A stretch of DNA of 8,541 bases. It comes from Microbacteriaceae bacterium (GTDB lineage Bacteria; Actinomycetota; Actinomycetes; Actinomycetales; Microbacteriaceae). Below, in pieces: positions 1 to 6,395 of the stretch (the first letter of the stretch is position 1; each line of letters starts with the position of its first letter). The translations under genes were made by a program, and so were the position numbers. The DNA is taken from the NCBI GenBank assembly GCA_025463665.1, contig JAODAY010000284.1, positions 1-8,541 of the forward strand. The letters run 5' to 3'. Under the pieces are notes generated by a model. The model was given only the letters and a program-made list of their open reading frames with translations. It was not told the origin of the DNA and made no database searches.

Positions 1-28
1 AGCTAACGCACCCTCAAGACCCCCAACG

Positions 29-60
29 AAACCCCGGTCGCCCTCTGGCGCCGGGGTTTT
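29..60 (+). terminator. Intrinsic terminator of the upstream (out-of-window) transcription unit
   Basis: Bases 29-37 (AAACCCCGG) pair perfectly with 51-59 (CCGGGGTTT), and inside them 39-42 (CGCC) pairs with 47-50 (GGCG) around a CTCT loop, leaving T38 as a single bulge. The 13-bp GC-rich stem runs into TTTT at 57-60. The symmetric A/T ends could let it work on the other strand too, but no gene on the minus strand needs it here. It separates whatever lies to the left from the dehydratase-murB operon. The first 28 bases are too short to assign to a gene. Confidence 0.85.
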
Positions 61-85
61 GTGGTTCCCCGCGACATCCGTCATC

Positions 86-99
86 GCTGATCGATCAGC
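86..99. promoter_or_regulatory. 14-bp perfect palindrome in the -35 region of the dehydratase-murB promoter
   Basis: GCTGATCGATCAGC reads the same on both strands. It ends 9 bases before the -10 box at 109-114, so it covers the place where a -35 hexamer would sit; no TTGACA-like hexamer is present there. Such a position suits an operator for a dimeric regulator, or the site of an activator that replaces the missing -35. That is inference from position and symmetry; no regulator gene lies beside it. Confidence 0.4.
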
Positions 100-108
100 A
101 CCGGTAGC

Positions 109-120
109 TAGAATCGCTAC
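109..120 (+). promoter_or_regulatory. -10 element of a probable leaderless promoter
   Basis: TAGAAT at 109-114 matches the actinobacterial -10 pattern TAnnnT. A transcription start about 7 bases downstream falls on the GTG at 121, the start codon of the first gene. The 20 bases before that GTG contain no purine-rich Shine-Dalgarno sequence. Both facts fit a leaderless mRNA, which is common in actinobacteria. The -35 hexamer is not recognisable. Confidence 0.55.
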
Positions 121-567
121 GTGCCAGTGAACCCCGAACTGCAGGGCCGCGTGTTCGCGCCAACTGCCCCATACTTGGTCGGTCGCGAGAAGATTCGCGA
201 ATTCGCCCACGCCGTGCTTGCGACGAGCCCGGTCAATCTCGACCTCGACGCCGCCATCGCGGCCGGGTACAGCGACATCGTGGCGCCCCCGACGTTCCCG
301 ATCGTGATCCAGGAGGCGACGCTTGCGCAACTGCTCGCCGAGCCCGACGCCGGCATCGACTTCTCCCGCGTCGTGCACGGCGACCAGCGCTTCAGCTACA
401 CCCGCCCCATCGTCGCGGGCGACGAACTCACCGCCACCCTCAGCGTCGCCGGCATCAAGAGCCTCGGCGGGCACTCCATGGTCACCGCGGAGTCGACGAT
501 CGTCGACGCGGCCGGCGCCCACGTGGTCACCGCCATCTCGACGCTCGTAGTCCGGGGGGACGAATAA
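121..567 (+). CDS. HadA-like FAS1-type/MaoC-fold dehydratase subunit
   Basis: This 148-residue protein looks like the non-catalytic (HadA-like, UPF0336) subunit of a two-subunit (R)-specific 3-hydroxyacyl thioester dehydratase with a hot-dog fold. Visible family landmarks are an N-terminal segment with YLVGREKIREFA (18-29), APPTF (55-59) and HGDQRF (86-91), the last typical of this subunit type. It lacks the D-x-N-x-x-H active site, which the next gene supplies. In mycobacteria HadA pairs with HadB in fatty-acid or mycolate elongation; here the substrate is unknown. The GTG start at 121 was chosen because family similarity begins at once and the promoter -10 box lies 7 bases upstream, implying leaderless translation. 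Its stop TAA shares one base with the ATG of the next gene (TAATG), so the two are probably translated together as a heterodimer. Family call is firm, pathway role inferred. Confidence 0.88.
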   Translation: MPVNPELQGRVFAPTAPYLVGREKIREFAHAVLATSPVNLDLDAAIAAGYSDIVAPPTFPIVIQEATLAQLLAEPDAGIDFSRVVHGDQRFSYTRPIVAGDELTATLSVAGIKSLGGHSMVTAESTIVDAAGAHVVTAISTLVVRGDE

Positions 568-986
568 TGACGACAATCGACGCATCCGCCCTCGAGATCG
601 GCCAGATCGTGGGCGAAACCACCTTCCCCATCACCCGGGACACTCTCGTGCGCTACGCCGGGGCGTCCGGCGACTTCAACCCGATCCACTACCGCGACGA
701 CGTCGCCATGAGCGTCGGCCTCCCCGGCGTGCTCGCCCACGGCATGCTCACCATGGGCTTCGCGGTGCAGACCGTCGTCGACTGGATCGGCGACAGCGGC
801 AAGATCCTCGACTACCAGGTGCGCTTCACCCGCCCCGTGCTCGTCAACGCCCGCACCGGTGCCAGCGTCACCGTCATCGCCAAGGTCGGCGCGGTCGACG
901 ACACCGTCGCGCGCATCGACCTCACGGCCACGGTCGACAACCAGACGGTTCTCGGCAAGGCCCAAGCCCGCGTCAGCCTGGTCTGA
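567..986 (+). CDS. HadB-like MaoC-family dehydratase, catalytic subunit
   Basis: This 139-residue single hot-dog-domain protein has the hydratase/dehydratase active-site motif D36-F-N38-P-I-H41, where the Asp and His act on the water being added to or removed from an acyl thioester. Around it are YAGASGDFNP and, further on, GVLAHGMLTMGF (about 50-66), both typical of the MaoC/HadB family. Length is normal for the catalytic subunit. Translation probably starts at ATG 567, preceded by a G-rich tract ending in A (554-560) at 6 bases spacing, and coupled to the preceding HadA-like gene through TAATG. The stop at 984-986 lies inside a hairpin that also covers the first base of the murB start. The likely role is dehydrating 3-hydroxyacyl-ACP or -CoA as a heterodimer with the upstream product. 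The acyl chain it serves cannot be told from sequence; outside mycolate-making genera the function of this pair is poorly defined. Confidence 0.9.
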   Translation: MTTIDASALEIGQIVGETTFPITRDTLVRYAGASGDFNPIHYRDDVAMSVGLPGVLAHGMLTMGFAVQTVVDWIGDSGKILDYQVRFTRPVLVNARTGASVTVIAKVGAVDDTVARIDLTATVDNQTVLGKAQARVSLV

Positions 987-990
987 CGCG
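969..990 (+). promoter_or_regulatory. Hairpin over the HadB-like stop and murB start
   Basis: Bases 969-976 (CGCGTCAG) pair perfectly with 983-990 (CTGACGCG) around a 6-base loop (977-982). The right arm holds the TGA stop of the dehydratase gene and the first G of the murB GTG codon. No Shine-Dalgarno sequence precedes that GTG. A ribosome terminating at 984-986 would melt this stem and expose the start, so translational coupling is the simplest reading. It has no T tract and does not look like a terminator. Confidence 0.45.
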
Positions 991-2096
991 TGGGCGACAC
1001 GACACCACTGTCCGAACTCACCACGATGCGGGTCGGCGGCCCGGCGCACACCCTGATCAGGCCGACGGATGCCGCGGCCCTCGTCGACCAGACGCTCGAC
1101 GTGTGGGCGACCCCCGAGGAGTGGCTCGTGCTCGGCGGCGGCTCCAACCTCGTGATGGGCGATGAGGGCTTCGACGGCACCGTCATCCACGTCGCCACAC
1201 GGGGCATCGAGCAGCTCCCCGGCAGCACGGTCGGCACGGTGCGCCTCTCCGTTCAGGCTGGCGAGCCGTGGGACGCCCTCGTGGCCTACACCGTGGAGCA
1301 TGGCCTCTCCGGGATCGAAGCACTCAGCGGCATCCCCGGCTCGACCGGAGCCGCCCCCGTGCAGAACATCGGCGCTTACGGGCAGGAGATCGGCGCGAGC
1401 CTCGTCTCCATCGACTTCCTCGACTACCTCAGTGGCACGCTCGACCGGGTCTCGGCTGCGGAGCTCGCGCTCGGCTACCGCACCTCGGCGCTCAAGCAGG
1501 GCAGGCGCGGAGTCGTCGTCGCCGTCGAACTCGAGCTCGCCCGCAGCGCCGACGGGCTCGGTGCGCCCGTCTCATACCCGCAGCTCGCTTCTGCGCTCGG
1601 GGTGGCGCTCGGCGACCGCGTGCCGCTGACGCAGCTCCGTGCCTCGGTGATCGCCCTGCGCGCCTCCAAGGGGATGGTGCTCGACCCCGCCGACCCCGAC
1701 TCGGTGAGCTGCGGCTCGTTCTTCACGAACCCCGTCGTGGGTGAGAACTTCGCCCGCACCCTGCCCGCCGAGGCGCCGCGCTGGCCCAACGCGCCGGAGC
1801 CGGTTCCCGCCGTCGTGCCGCTCGGCGAGGAGCCGGCCGCACCACCGGCCCAGACCGACTTTCGCGTCAAGCTCAGCGCCGCCTGGCTCATCGAGCGCGC
1901 GGGCATCCACCGCGGGTTCTCGCTGCCGGGGTCGCGTGCCGCGATCTCGAGCAAGCACACGCTCGCGATCGTCAACACCGGGGGAGCGACGGCGTCCGAC
2001 GTCGCCGAACTCGCGCGCTTCGTGCAGACCCGCGTCTTCTCGGAGTTCGGTGTGCGCATGATGGCCGAGCCCGTGCTCGTGGGCGTCTCCCTCTAG
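990..2096 (+). CDS. murB: UDP-N-acetylenolpyruvoylglucosamine reductase (MurB)
   Basis: MurB reduces the enolpyruvyl group of UDP-GlcNAc-enolpyruvate with NADPH and FAD to give UDP-N-acetylmuramate, a cytoplasmic step in peptidoglycan synthesis. The 368-residue product shows the family layout: the N-terminal TTMRVGGPA (11-19), FAD-binding LGGGSN (48-53), IPGSTGAAPVQNIGAYG (115-131), the catalytic Y163-R164, Ser243 in CGSFFTNP (241-248) as proton donor, and Glu360 in AEPVLVG near the C terminus. Presence of the Tyr-Arg pair and the overall length fit type I MurB. A Pro/Ala-rich stretch at about 259-288 looks like a lineage insertion. The GTG at 990 is preferred because the next in-frame ATG (at 1026-1028) would remove conserved N-terminal residues. 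It begins 3 bases after the dehydratase stop, without a ribosome-binding site, so it probably depends on coupling through the hairpin at 969-990. It is the last gene of its operon. Confidence 0.96.
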   Translation: MGDTTPLSELTTMRVGGPAHTLIRPTDAAALVDQTLDVWATPEEWLVLGGGSNLVMGDEGFDGTVIHVATRGIEQLPGSTVGTVRLSVQAGEPWDALVAYTVEHGLSGIEALSGIPGSTGAAPVQNIGAYGQEIGASLVSIDFLDYLSGTLDRVSAAELALGYRTSALKQGRRGVVVAVELELARSADGLGAPVSYPQLASALGVALGDRVPLTQLRASVIALRASKGMVLDPADPDSVSCGSFFTNPVVGENFARTLPAEAPRWPNAPEPVPAVVPLGEEPAAPPAQTDFRVKLSAAWLIERAGIHRGFSLPGSRAAISSKHTLAIVNTGGATASDVAELARFVQTRVFSEFGVRMMAEPVLVGVSL

Positions 2097-2134
2097 CCCG
2101 CGGCGACGAACGCCAGCCCGCAGCGACGAACGCT
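2095..2134. repeat. Tandem 20-bp repeat with paired mini-hairpins between convergent genes
   Basis: Two adjacent 20-base units (2095-2114 and 2115-2134) are identical at 18 positions. Each contains a 4-bp stem around the loop ACGAA: GGCG/CGCC at 2102-2105 and 2111-2114, AGCG/CGCT at 2122-2125 and 2131-2134. The only two differences (G to A at unit position 8, C to T at position 20) are the two partners of the closing base pair, so pairing is kept. The repeat begins in the murB stop codon and ends in the stop codon of the opposite serine hydrolase gene, filling the whole gap. No standard T-tract terminator is visible for either gene. Confidence 0.6.
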
Positions 2135-3644
2135 AAATCGTGGCGATCACCGGGCGGTAGTGCCGCACCACGGGCGAGAGCGCGGTGACCGGCTTGCGCT
2201 TCTCGATGTCGAGCCGCTGCACCATCGCCGGCAGCGTCGGCGTCATCTCGAGCCTGCACTCGAGCTCGCCGTCCCGCCCGGGAATGGTGAACGCCAGCTG
2301 CGCCGCCGAGACGCACCAGGCGAGACGCTCCTCGAGCGCCGGGATCGACGTCGTGTCTGCGAGACCGCCGACCTCGGCGATGGCCTTCGCCAGACGGATG
2401 CCGCGTTCCTCCGCCGGCACGTCGCTCAACAGGTTCGCGCTGAACGGCGCGTCCGCATCGGTGACGTCGCCGGTGCCGACGATCGCCGCCTCGATCGCGA
2501 GGGCCGCGGAAACCGTCGACGGCAGCAGCGTGATCTCCCTGGCCGGGGCGCCGAGCTCCTCGAGCGCGGCGCGCAGCATCGCCGTCGCCGCGATGCCGGG
2601 CCGCACACCGTTGGTGTTGGCGAACACGACGACGCCCACGCCCGTGCCGATGTGCCAGCGCATGTTCGACGACCAGCCGGGCAGCCCGCCGGAATGCTGC
2701 GCGATCGCTCCGAACCGCACGTCGCCCTCGATGACCAGGCCGAGACCGTAGCCGTTGCTCTCGAGCTGCTGCTCGGCGGAGCGGTCGGCGGGCGACGGCA
2801 TGGCGGTGTGCACCCGCTGCATGAGGCGGCGCGAGGCGCGGCTGAGCACCGCGTCATCCGCATTGCCGGCATCGAAGGCGCTCGACAGCCACCCGCTCCA
2901 TCGTGCGATGTCGCTTACGGTGCTGAACATGCTTGCCGCGCAGCCGCCTATTCCGGTGCCGACGAAGGGACGGTCGAACCAGGTCGCGCCCTCGTCGAAG
3001 GTGCCGAACCCGTGCGCGATGCCCGCGCCGACACCGTCCTCCGGGTAGTGCGCGATGTCGAACCGGGTGCTCGTGAGCCCGAGCGGCTCGAGCAGCGTGG
3101 ATGTCGCGAAATCGGCGAACTCGCGCCCCGACACGTTCTCGACGATGACGCCGAGCAGCCAGAAGCCGATGTTGGAGTACTGGTAGCCGACGCCCGGCAG
3201 ATCGGCGAAGCTGAGTCCCTCGGCGATGACGGCGAGAAAATCCTCCCGGCTCAGCCCGAGCTCGTGGTCGGCCCAGCCGTTGTCTTCCGGCAGGCCGGAG
3301 GAGTTGCTCATGAGCATCTCGATCGTGACCGGCTGTGTGACCCCGAACGCGTCGACGGGGTCGGTGAACTCGGCGACGTATGCCGAGACGAGGTCGTCGA
3401 GGCCGAGCAGCCCGCGGTCACGCAGCACGAGCACCGCCGCCATCTCGAAGCTCTTGGACATCGAGGCGATGCGGTAGACGGTGTCGAGCTCCGGCGCCCG
3501 CCCGTCGAACCGGTATTCCCCGACACCGTGCTGGAACAGGATGCCGCTTCGGTCGAACAGCGCGTAGTTGATCGACGGCGACACCGGGGCGTCGTGATCG
3601 AACCAGTGCTCGAGGGTGGCGAGGAGTTCTGCTGAGGGGGTCAC
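2133..3644 (-). CDS. Beta-lactamase-fold (class C / CubicO-type) serine hydrolase
   Basis: The 503-residue product is a penicillin-binding-protein-like serine hydrolase of the beta-lactamase superfamily. With the start used here, the SxxK nucleophile motif is S61-M-S-K64, the second motif is Y156-S-N158, and the third is H317-S-G319-G in place of KTG. HSGG is typical of CubicO-type esterases, D-aminopeptidases and related peptidases rather than true beta-lactamases. The catalytic domain spans roughly 8-350; about 150 further residues (350-503) form a C-terminal region I do not recognise. No signal peptide or membrane segment is visible, so it appears cytoplasmic. The GTG at 3644 is favoured because AAGGA (3650-3654) lies 5 bases upstream. 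An alternative GTG at 3686 overlaps the response-regulator stop as GTGA and would add 14 Arg-rich residues, but has no ribosome-binding site. It is the last gene of the ABC/two-component operon, suggesting it edits or destroys a peptide, ester or lactam linked to the sensed compound; that is inference. Confidence 0.85.
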   Translation of the reverse strand: MTPSAELLATLEHWFDHDAPVSPSINYALFDRSGILFQHGVGEYRFDGRAPELDTVYRIASMSKSFEMAAVLVLRDRGLLGLDDLVSAYVAEFTDPVDAFGVTQPVTIEMLMSNSSGLPEDNGWADHELGLSREDFLAVIAEGLSFADLPGVGYQYSNIGFWLLGVIVENVSGREFADFATSTLLEPLGLTSTRFDIAHYPEDGVGAGIAHGFGTFDEGATWFDRPFVGTGIGGCAASMFSTVSDIARWSGWLSSAFDAGNADDAVLSRASRRLMQRVHTAMPSPADRSAEQQLESNGYGLGLVIEGDVRFGAIAQHSGGLPGWSSNMRWHIGTGVGVVVFANTNGVRPGIAATAMLRAALEELGAPAREITLLPSTVSAALAIEAAIVGTGDVTDADAPFSANLLSDVPAEERGIRLAKAIAEVGGLADTTSIPALEERLAWCVSAAQLAFTIPGRDGELECRLEMTPTLPAMVQRLDIEKRKPVTALSPVVRHYRPVIATI

Positions 3645-3682
3645 GGGTGTCCTTCGTGGTCGCGAGTTCACCCCAGTCTCCC

Positions 3683-4303
3683 TCACCCGCGCAACAGGCC
3701 CAGTTCCATCGCGCGCGTCACGGCGCGCGTGCGGTCGCTCACCTGCAGTTTCTCGAAGGCGTGCAGGAGGTGCGTCTTGACCGTCGCCTCGCCGAGGAAC
3801 AGTCGCGCGGCTATCGCCGGGTTGCTCAGCCCCTGCGCCACGAGGGCGAGCACCTCGGTCTCCCTGGGGCTCAGCGTGACGGCCGGTGTTCTGACCCGGT
3901 TCACGAGCATCGCGGCGATCTCCGGCGCGAGTGCCACCTCGCCCCGCGCCACCGACCGGATTCCCGCCGTGATCTCCTCCTGCGGCGCGGCCTTGAGCAG
4001 GTAGCCGCTCGCACCCGCCTCGATCGCCGAGAGGATGCTTTCGTCGCTCTCGTAGGTCGTCAGCACGACGATCCGGATGGCCGGCTCCGCGGCGAGGATG
4101 AGCGCCGTGGCCTCGTCGCCGTTCATGTCGGGCATGCGGATGTCCATGAGCACGAGGTCTGGTGTGAGGCGCAGGGCGAGGTCGACGGCGGCGCGACCGT
4201 CTGGTGCCTCGCCGACGACCTCGATGTCGGGCGCCGCCGCGAGCATGGCGACGATGCCGCCGCGCACGATCGGGTGGTCGTCGGCGACGACGACGCGAAT
4301 CAC
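3683..4303 (-). CDS. NarL/FixJ (LuxR-type) DNA-binding response regulator
   Basis: This 206-residue protein is a two-domain response regulator. The receiver domain (about 2-118) has the acidic pair D8-D9, the phosphoacceptor D54 in LVLMDIRMPDMNG, Thr82/83 and the switch Lys104 (YLLK). A LuxR-type helix-turn-helix follows at about 142-200, with LSPRETEVLALVAQGLSN and the recognition-helix region ATVKTHL. It should be phosphorylated by the adjacent kinase and bind promoter DNA as a dimer. The GTG start at 4303 overlaps the kinase stop by 4 bases (GTGA) and is preceded by GGGAG (4310-4314) at 6 bases spacing, so start and coupling are well supported. By analogy with similar modules it probably controls its own ABC operon; the palindromes upstream of the ATPase gene are candidate targets. 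Confidence 0.94.
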   Translation of the reverse strand: MIRVVVADDHPIVRGGIVAMLAAAPDIEVVGEAPDGRAAVDLALRLTPDLVLMDIRMPDMNGDEATALILAAEPAIRIVVLTTYESDESILSAIEAGASGYLLKAAPQEEITAGIRSVARGEVALAPEIAAMLVNRVRTPAVTLSPRETEVLALVAQGLSNPAIAARLFLGEATVKTHLLHAFEKLQVSDRTRAVTRAMELGLLRG

Positions 4304-5559
4304 GTGATGCTCCCGGCCCGCGTGGGCCCGGTGGGGCGGGTCAGCCGAGCGCCCGCGCTCGCCGCGGGCAGGGTGACGCCCACGCGCGTGCCCGTGGCGT
4401 CGCTCGTGACTTCGAGCGAACCCGACACGAGGGCGAGCCTGTCGCGCATGCCGCTCAACCCGAACCCCGGGTTCGCGGCCCCGGTGTCGAACCCGCGGCC
4501 GTCGTCGCGGATCGTCAGCTTCGCCCCGTCTGGGGAGGCGATGAGAGTGACGGATGCCGCGGCGGCGCCCGAGTGTTTGCGCACGTTCGCGAGCCCCTCC
4601 TGAGTGCAGCGCAGCAGCACCACCTCGGTCGCCCGGTCGAGAACGGCCGTGACATCCGTGCTCACCGTCGCGACGATCGCCGTCTCCCGCTCGAAGCGTT
4701 CCGCGAGCCGTTCGAGGGCACTCGACAGGCCCGCGTCGAGCGAGGTGGGCGACGACGTGGCGACGAGGGAGCGGGTGTCGGCGAGGGCGAGCCTGGCGTT
4801 CTCCTCGAGCATCGAGAGCTGTGCTTCGGCACCCGCGGTGTCGCCCGCGGCGAGCAACCGACGGGACTGCTCGCTCAGCAGCACGAGACCGGTGAGGTCC
4901 TGCGCGATGGTGTCGTGGATCTCGCGGGCGAGGCGTTCCCGCTCGCTCGTCACGCCCGCATCGCGGTTCAGGGCCGCGAGGCTGCTCTGCGCCGCCCGCA
5001 GTTCGTCGACGAGGGCCTGCCGCTCGTCACTGAGGGTCCAGATGTGCGAGATCCACAGTCCCATCGCCAGCGCGAAGCCCAGCGACAAGCCGGAGACCAG
5101 CAGCGCCTCGCTCGCGCTCGCCGCGGAGGCTCCGGAGTGGAGCAGAAAGCCGACGCCGACGCTCAGGGCGAGGCCCACGTTGCCGGCGATCGCCTCCCGC
5201 ACGGTGGGCAGCACCATCCAGATGAGCGGGTAGGCCACCGCCTGCAGGCTCGCGAGGGAGTGGTCGAAGTAGCAGGCGATGCCGGTGAGGGCGATGAGCA
5301 GCCCCACGAATGGCCGCGAGACCGCATCGGTGGCGATCGCGCGGCGCCCGATCGCGAGCCAGGCGACGACGAACGCCGCGAGCGCCGCGAGGGCGCCGGT
5401 CAGCCGCCACTGGTCCGGGCCGTTCGCGACCATGATGGCCGCCAGCACCGTAACCAGGCCCACGACCGCGACGCTCCACCACCGTGTCTTCACCGCGGCG
5501 GCCTCTGTCCCCGTCGAAACCACAGCGGCCTCCGTCCCTGTCGAACCGGCGGTCGACAC
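4300..5559 (-). CDS. NarL-family sensor histidine kinase (HisKA_3), multi-pass membrane
   Basis: This 419-residue kinase has a short polar N-terminal tail (1-26), about six hydrophobic segments (near 27-47, 54-72, 84-98, 105-120, 124-141, 152-174), a short coiled linker, the HisKA_3 dimerisation helix with E-R-E-R-L-A-R-E-I-H215-D-T-I-A-Q220, and an HATPase_c domain with the N box around N325, DDGRGF (352-357) and GFGLSGMRDR (365-374). H215 is the expected phosphorylated residue; HDxxxQ is the motif used for kinase/phosphatase activity in this family. There is no large extracellular domain, so the signal is probably sensed within the membrane or through the neighbouring transporter. The GTG start at 5559 overlaps the permease stop by one base and follows AAGGA (5566-5570) by 6 bases. 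The tail carries a 9-residue duplication (STGTEAA twice) from a 27-bp DNA repeat. It pairs with the response regulator immediately downstream. Confidence 0.93.
   Translation of the reverse strand: MSTAGSTGTEAAVVSTGTEAAAVKTRWWSVAVVGLVTVLAAIMVANGPDQWRLTGALAALAAFVVAWLAIGRRAIATDAVSRPFVGLLIALTGIACYFDHSLASLQAVAYPLIWMVLPTVREAIAGNVGLALSVGVGFLLHSGASAASASEALLVSGLSLGFALAMGLWISHIWTLSDERQALVDELRAAQSSLAALNRDAGVTSERERLAREIHDTIAQDLTGLVLLSEQSRRLLAAGDTAGAEAQLSMLEENARLALADTRSLVATSSPTSLDAGLSSALERLAERFERETAIVATVSTDVTAVLDRATEVVLLRCTQEGLANVRKHSGAAAASVTLIASPDGAKLTIRDDGRGFDTGAANPGFGLSGMRDRLALVSGSLEVTSDATGTRVGVTLPAASAGARLTRPTGPTRAGSIT
5498..5545. repeat. 27-bp-period duplication in the sensor kinase N-terminal tail
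   Basis: Bases 5498-5518 and 5525-5545 match at 19 of 21 positions with a period of 27, a multiple of three. On the minus strand the copies encode STGTEAA-type repeats in residues about 5-23 of the kinase, before the first membrane segment. It looks like a small in-frame slippage duplication in a tolerant, disordered tail. Confidence 0.65.
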
Positions 5560-6395
5560 TAGCTATCCTTGCGGATCCAGCGAAACGTGATGCGGCACAG
5601 GATGAGACCGACGACGAGCCAGAGGCCCGTGACGAGAACGACGCCCGCGAGGTCCCAGCTGCCGCCCTGCTCGAGCGACTCGAAGGTGTCGGGAAGGAAC
5701 ACGCTGCGCATTCCCTGTGCCATCCACTTGAGCGGAAAGACGCTTGCCACATTCTGCAGCCAGTCCGGGAGCTGGGTGAACGGCAGGTACACGCCCGAAA
5801 TGAACTGCAGCACCAGGGTGATCGGCAGGATTACCGATGTCGCGCTCTTGCCGCTTCGTGGCACCCTGCTGAGCGCGATGCCGAGCACGGCCGACGTGGT
5901 CACCCCGAGCAGGAACACCCAGACGAAGGTGGCCCACTGCCCGGCCTCGGTGGGCAGCTCGACGCCGAAGAGCACGGCCGCGACGATGAGCAGCAGCGCC
6001 GCCTGGGCCGCCCCGGTAACGAGAACCTGGCCGATCTTGCCGATGAAGTAGCTCACGACCGGCAGCGGTGTGCCGGCGAGGCGCTTGAGCGTGCCGTCGC
6101 TGCGCTCGATCGCGATGTCGATTGCGAGGTTCTGCAGGCCGCTGAGCAGTAGGCCTGCGGCGAGCATGCCCGGCAGGTAGTAGGCGGCGGCCGACACGTC
6201 GTTGCCCGCGGAGTCGGTGCCGAAGCTGCCGTTGCTGAACGCGGTGGAGAAGATGGTGAGCATTACGACCGGGAAGAGGAACGTGAAGAACACCGAGTCA
6301 CCCTGACGGAAGTAGGCGCGCACCTCGTTCGCGATGCGGCTGAGCCCGAGACGCGCCGTTCGGCCCGCGGGGAGCCTGGTGATCGTGGTGGTCAT
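5559..6395 (-). CDS. ABC-2 type (DrrB-like) exporter permease
   Basis: This 278-residue integral membrane protein has six hydrophobic segments (near 36-54, 72-95, 119-144, 154-176, 187-206, 250-268), the usual topology of ABC-2 permeases that export drugs, lipids or polysaccharides. Family marks include E97-R-S-D-G-T-L-K-R-L in the cytoplasmic coupling region after the second segment, and SGVYLPFTQLP (200-210) near the fifth. With a single permease gene the transporter would be a homodimer with two copies of the ATPase. The ATG at 6395 overlaps the ATPase stop by 4 bases (ATGA) and has an excellent ribosome-binding site, AGGAGG at 6403-6408, 7 bases upstream. The kinase gene follows with a one-base overlap. 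Substrate cannot be read from sequence; the adjoining NarL-type two-component pair favours an amphiphilic antimicrobial or envelope-stress compound. Confidence 0.92.
   Translation of the reverse strand: MTTTITRLPAGRTARLGLSRIANEVRAYFRQGDSVFFTFLFPVVMLTIFSTAFSNGSFGTDSAGNDVSAAAYYLPGMLAAGLLLSGLQNLAIDIAIERSDGTLKRLAGTPLPVVSYFIGKIGQVLVTGAAQAALLLIVAAVLFGVELPTEAGQWATFVWVFLLGVTTSAVLGIALSRVPRSGKSATSVILPITLVLQFISGVYLPFTQLPDWLQNVASVFPLKWMAQGMRSVFLPDTFESLEQGGSWDLAGVVLVTGLWLVVGLILCRITFRWIRKDS

Noticed and set aside
1..28. TAA at 4-6 as the end of an upstream gene
   Set aside because: Only one codon precedes it in the window, so neither frame nor identity can be supported.
396..1301. A 301-codon minus-strand frame under the dehydratase genes
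   Set aside because: It crosses three genes with clear family motifs on the + strand and is compositionally an antisense shadow.
2160..3635. A 491-codon open frame on the + strand opposite the serine hydrolase
   Set aside because: Its product is almost all Arg, Gly, Asp, Glu and Ala with no domain, while the opposite strand has three catalytic motifs in order. Long antisense frames are a normal effect of very high third-position GC.
3684..3686. GTG start for the serine hydrolase overlapping the response-regulator stop as GTGA
   Set aside because: It mirrors the kinase/regulator junction but lacks a ribosome-binding site and adds an Arg-rich extension, whereas GTG 3644 has AAGGA 5 bases upstream. 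Kept only as an alternative.
4204..5562. A 452-codon + strand frame opposite the sensor kinase
   Set aside because: Low-complexity Arg/Gly-rich product without motifs; the minus-strand kinase has H box, N box and ATP-binding motifs.
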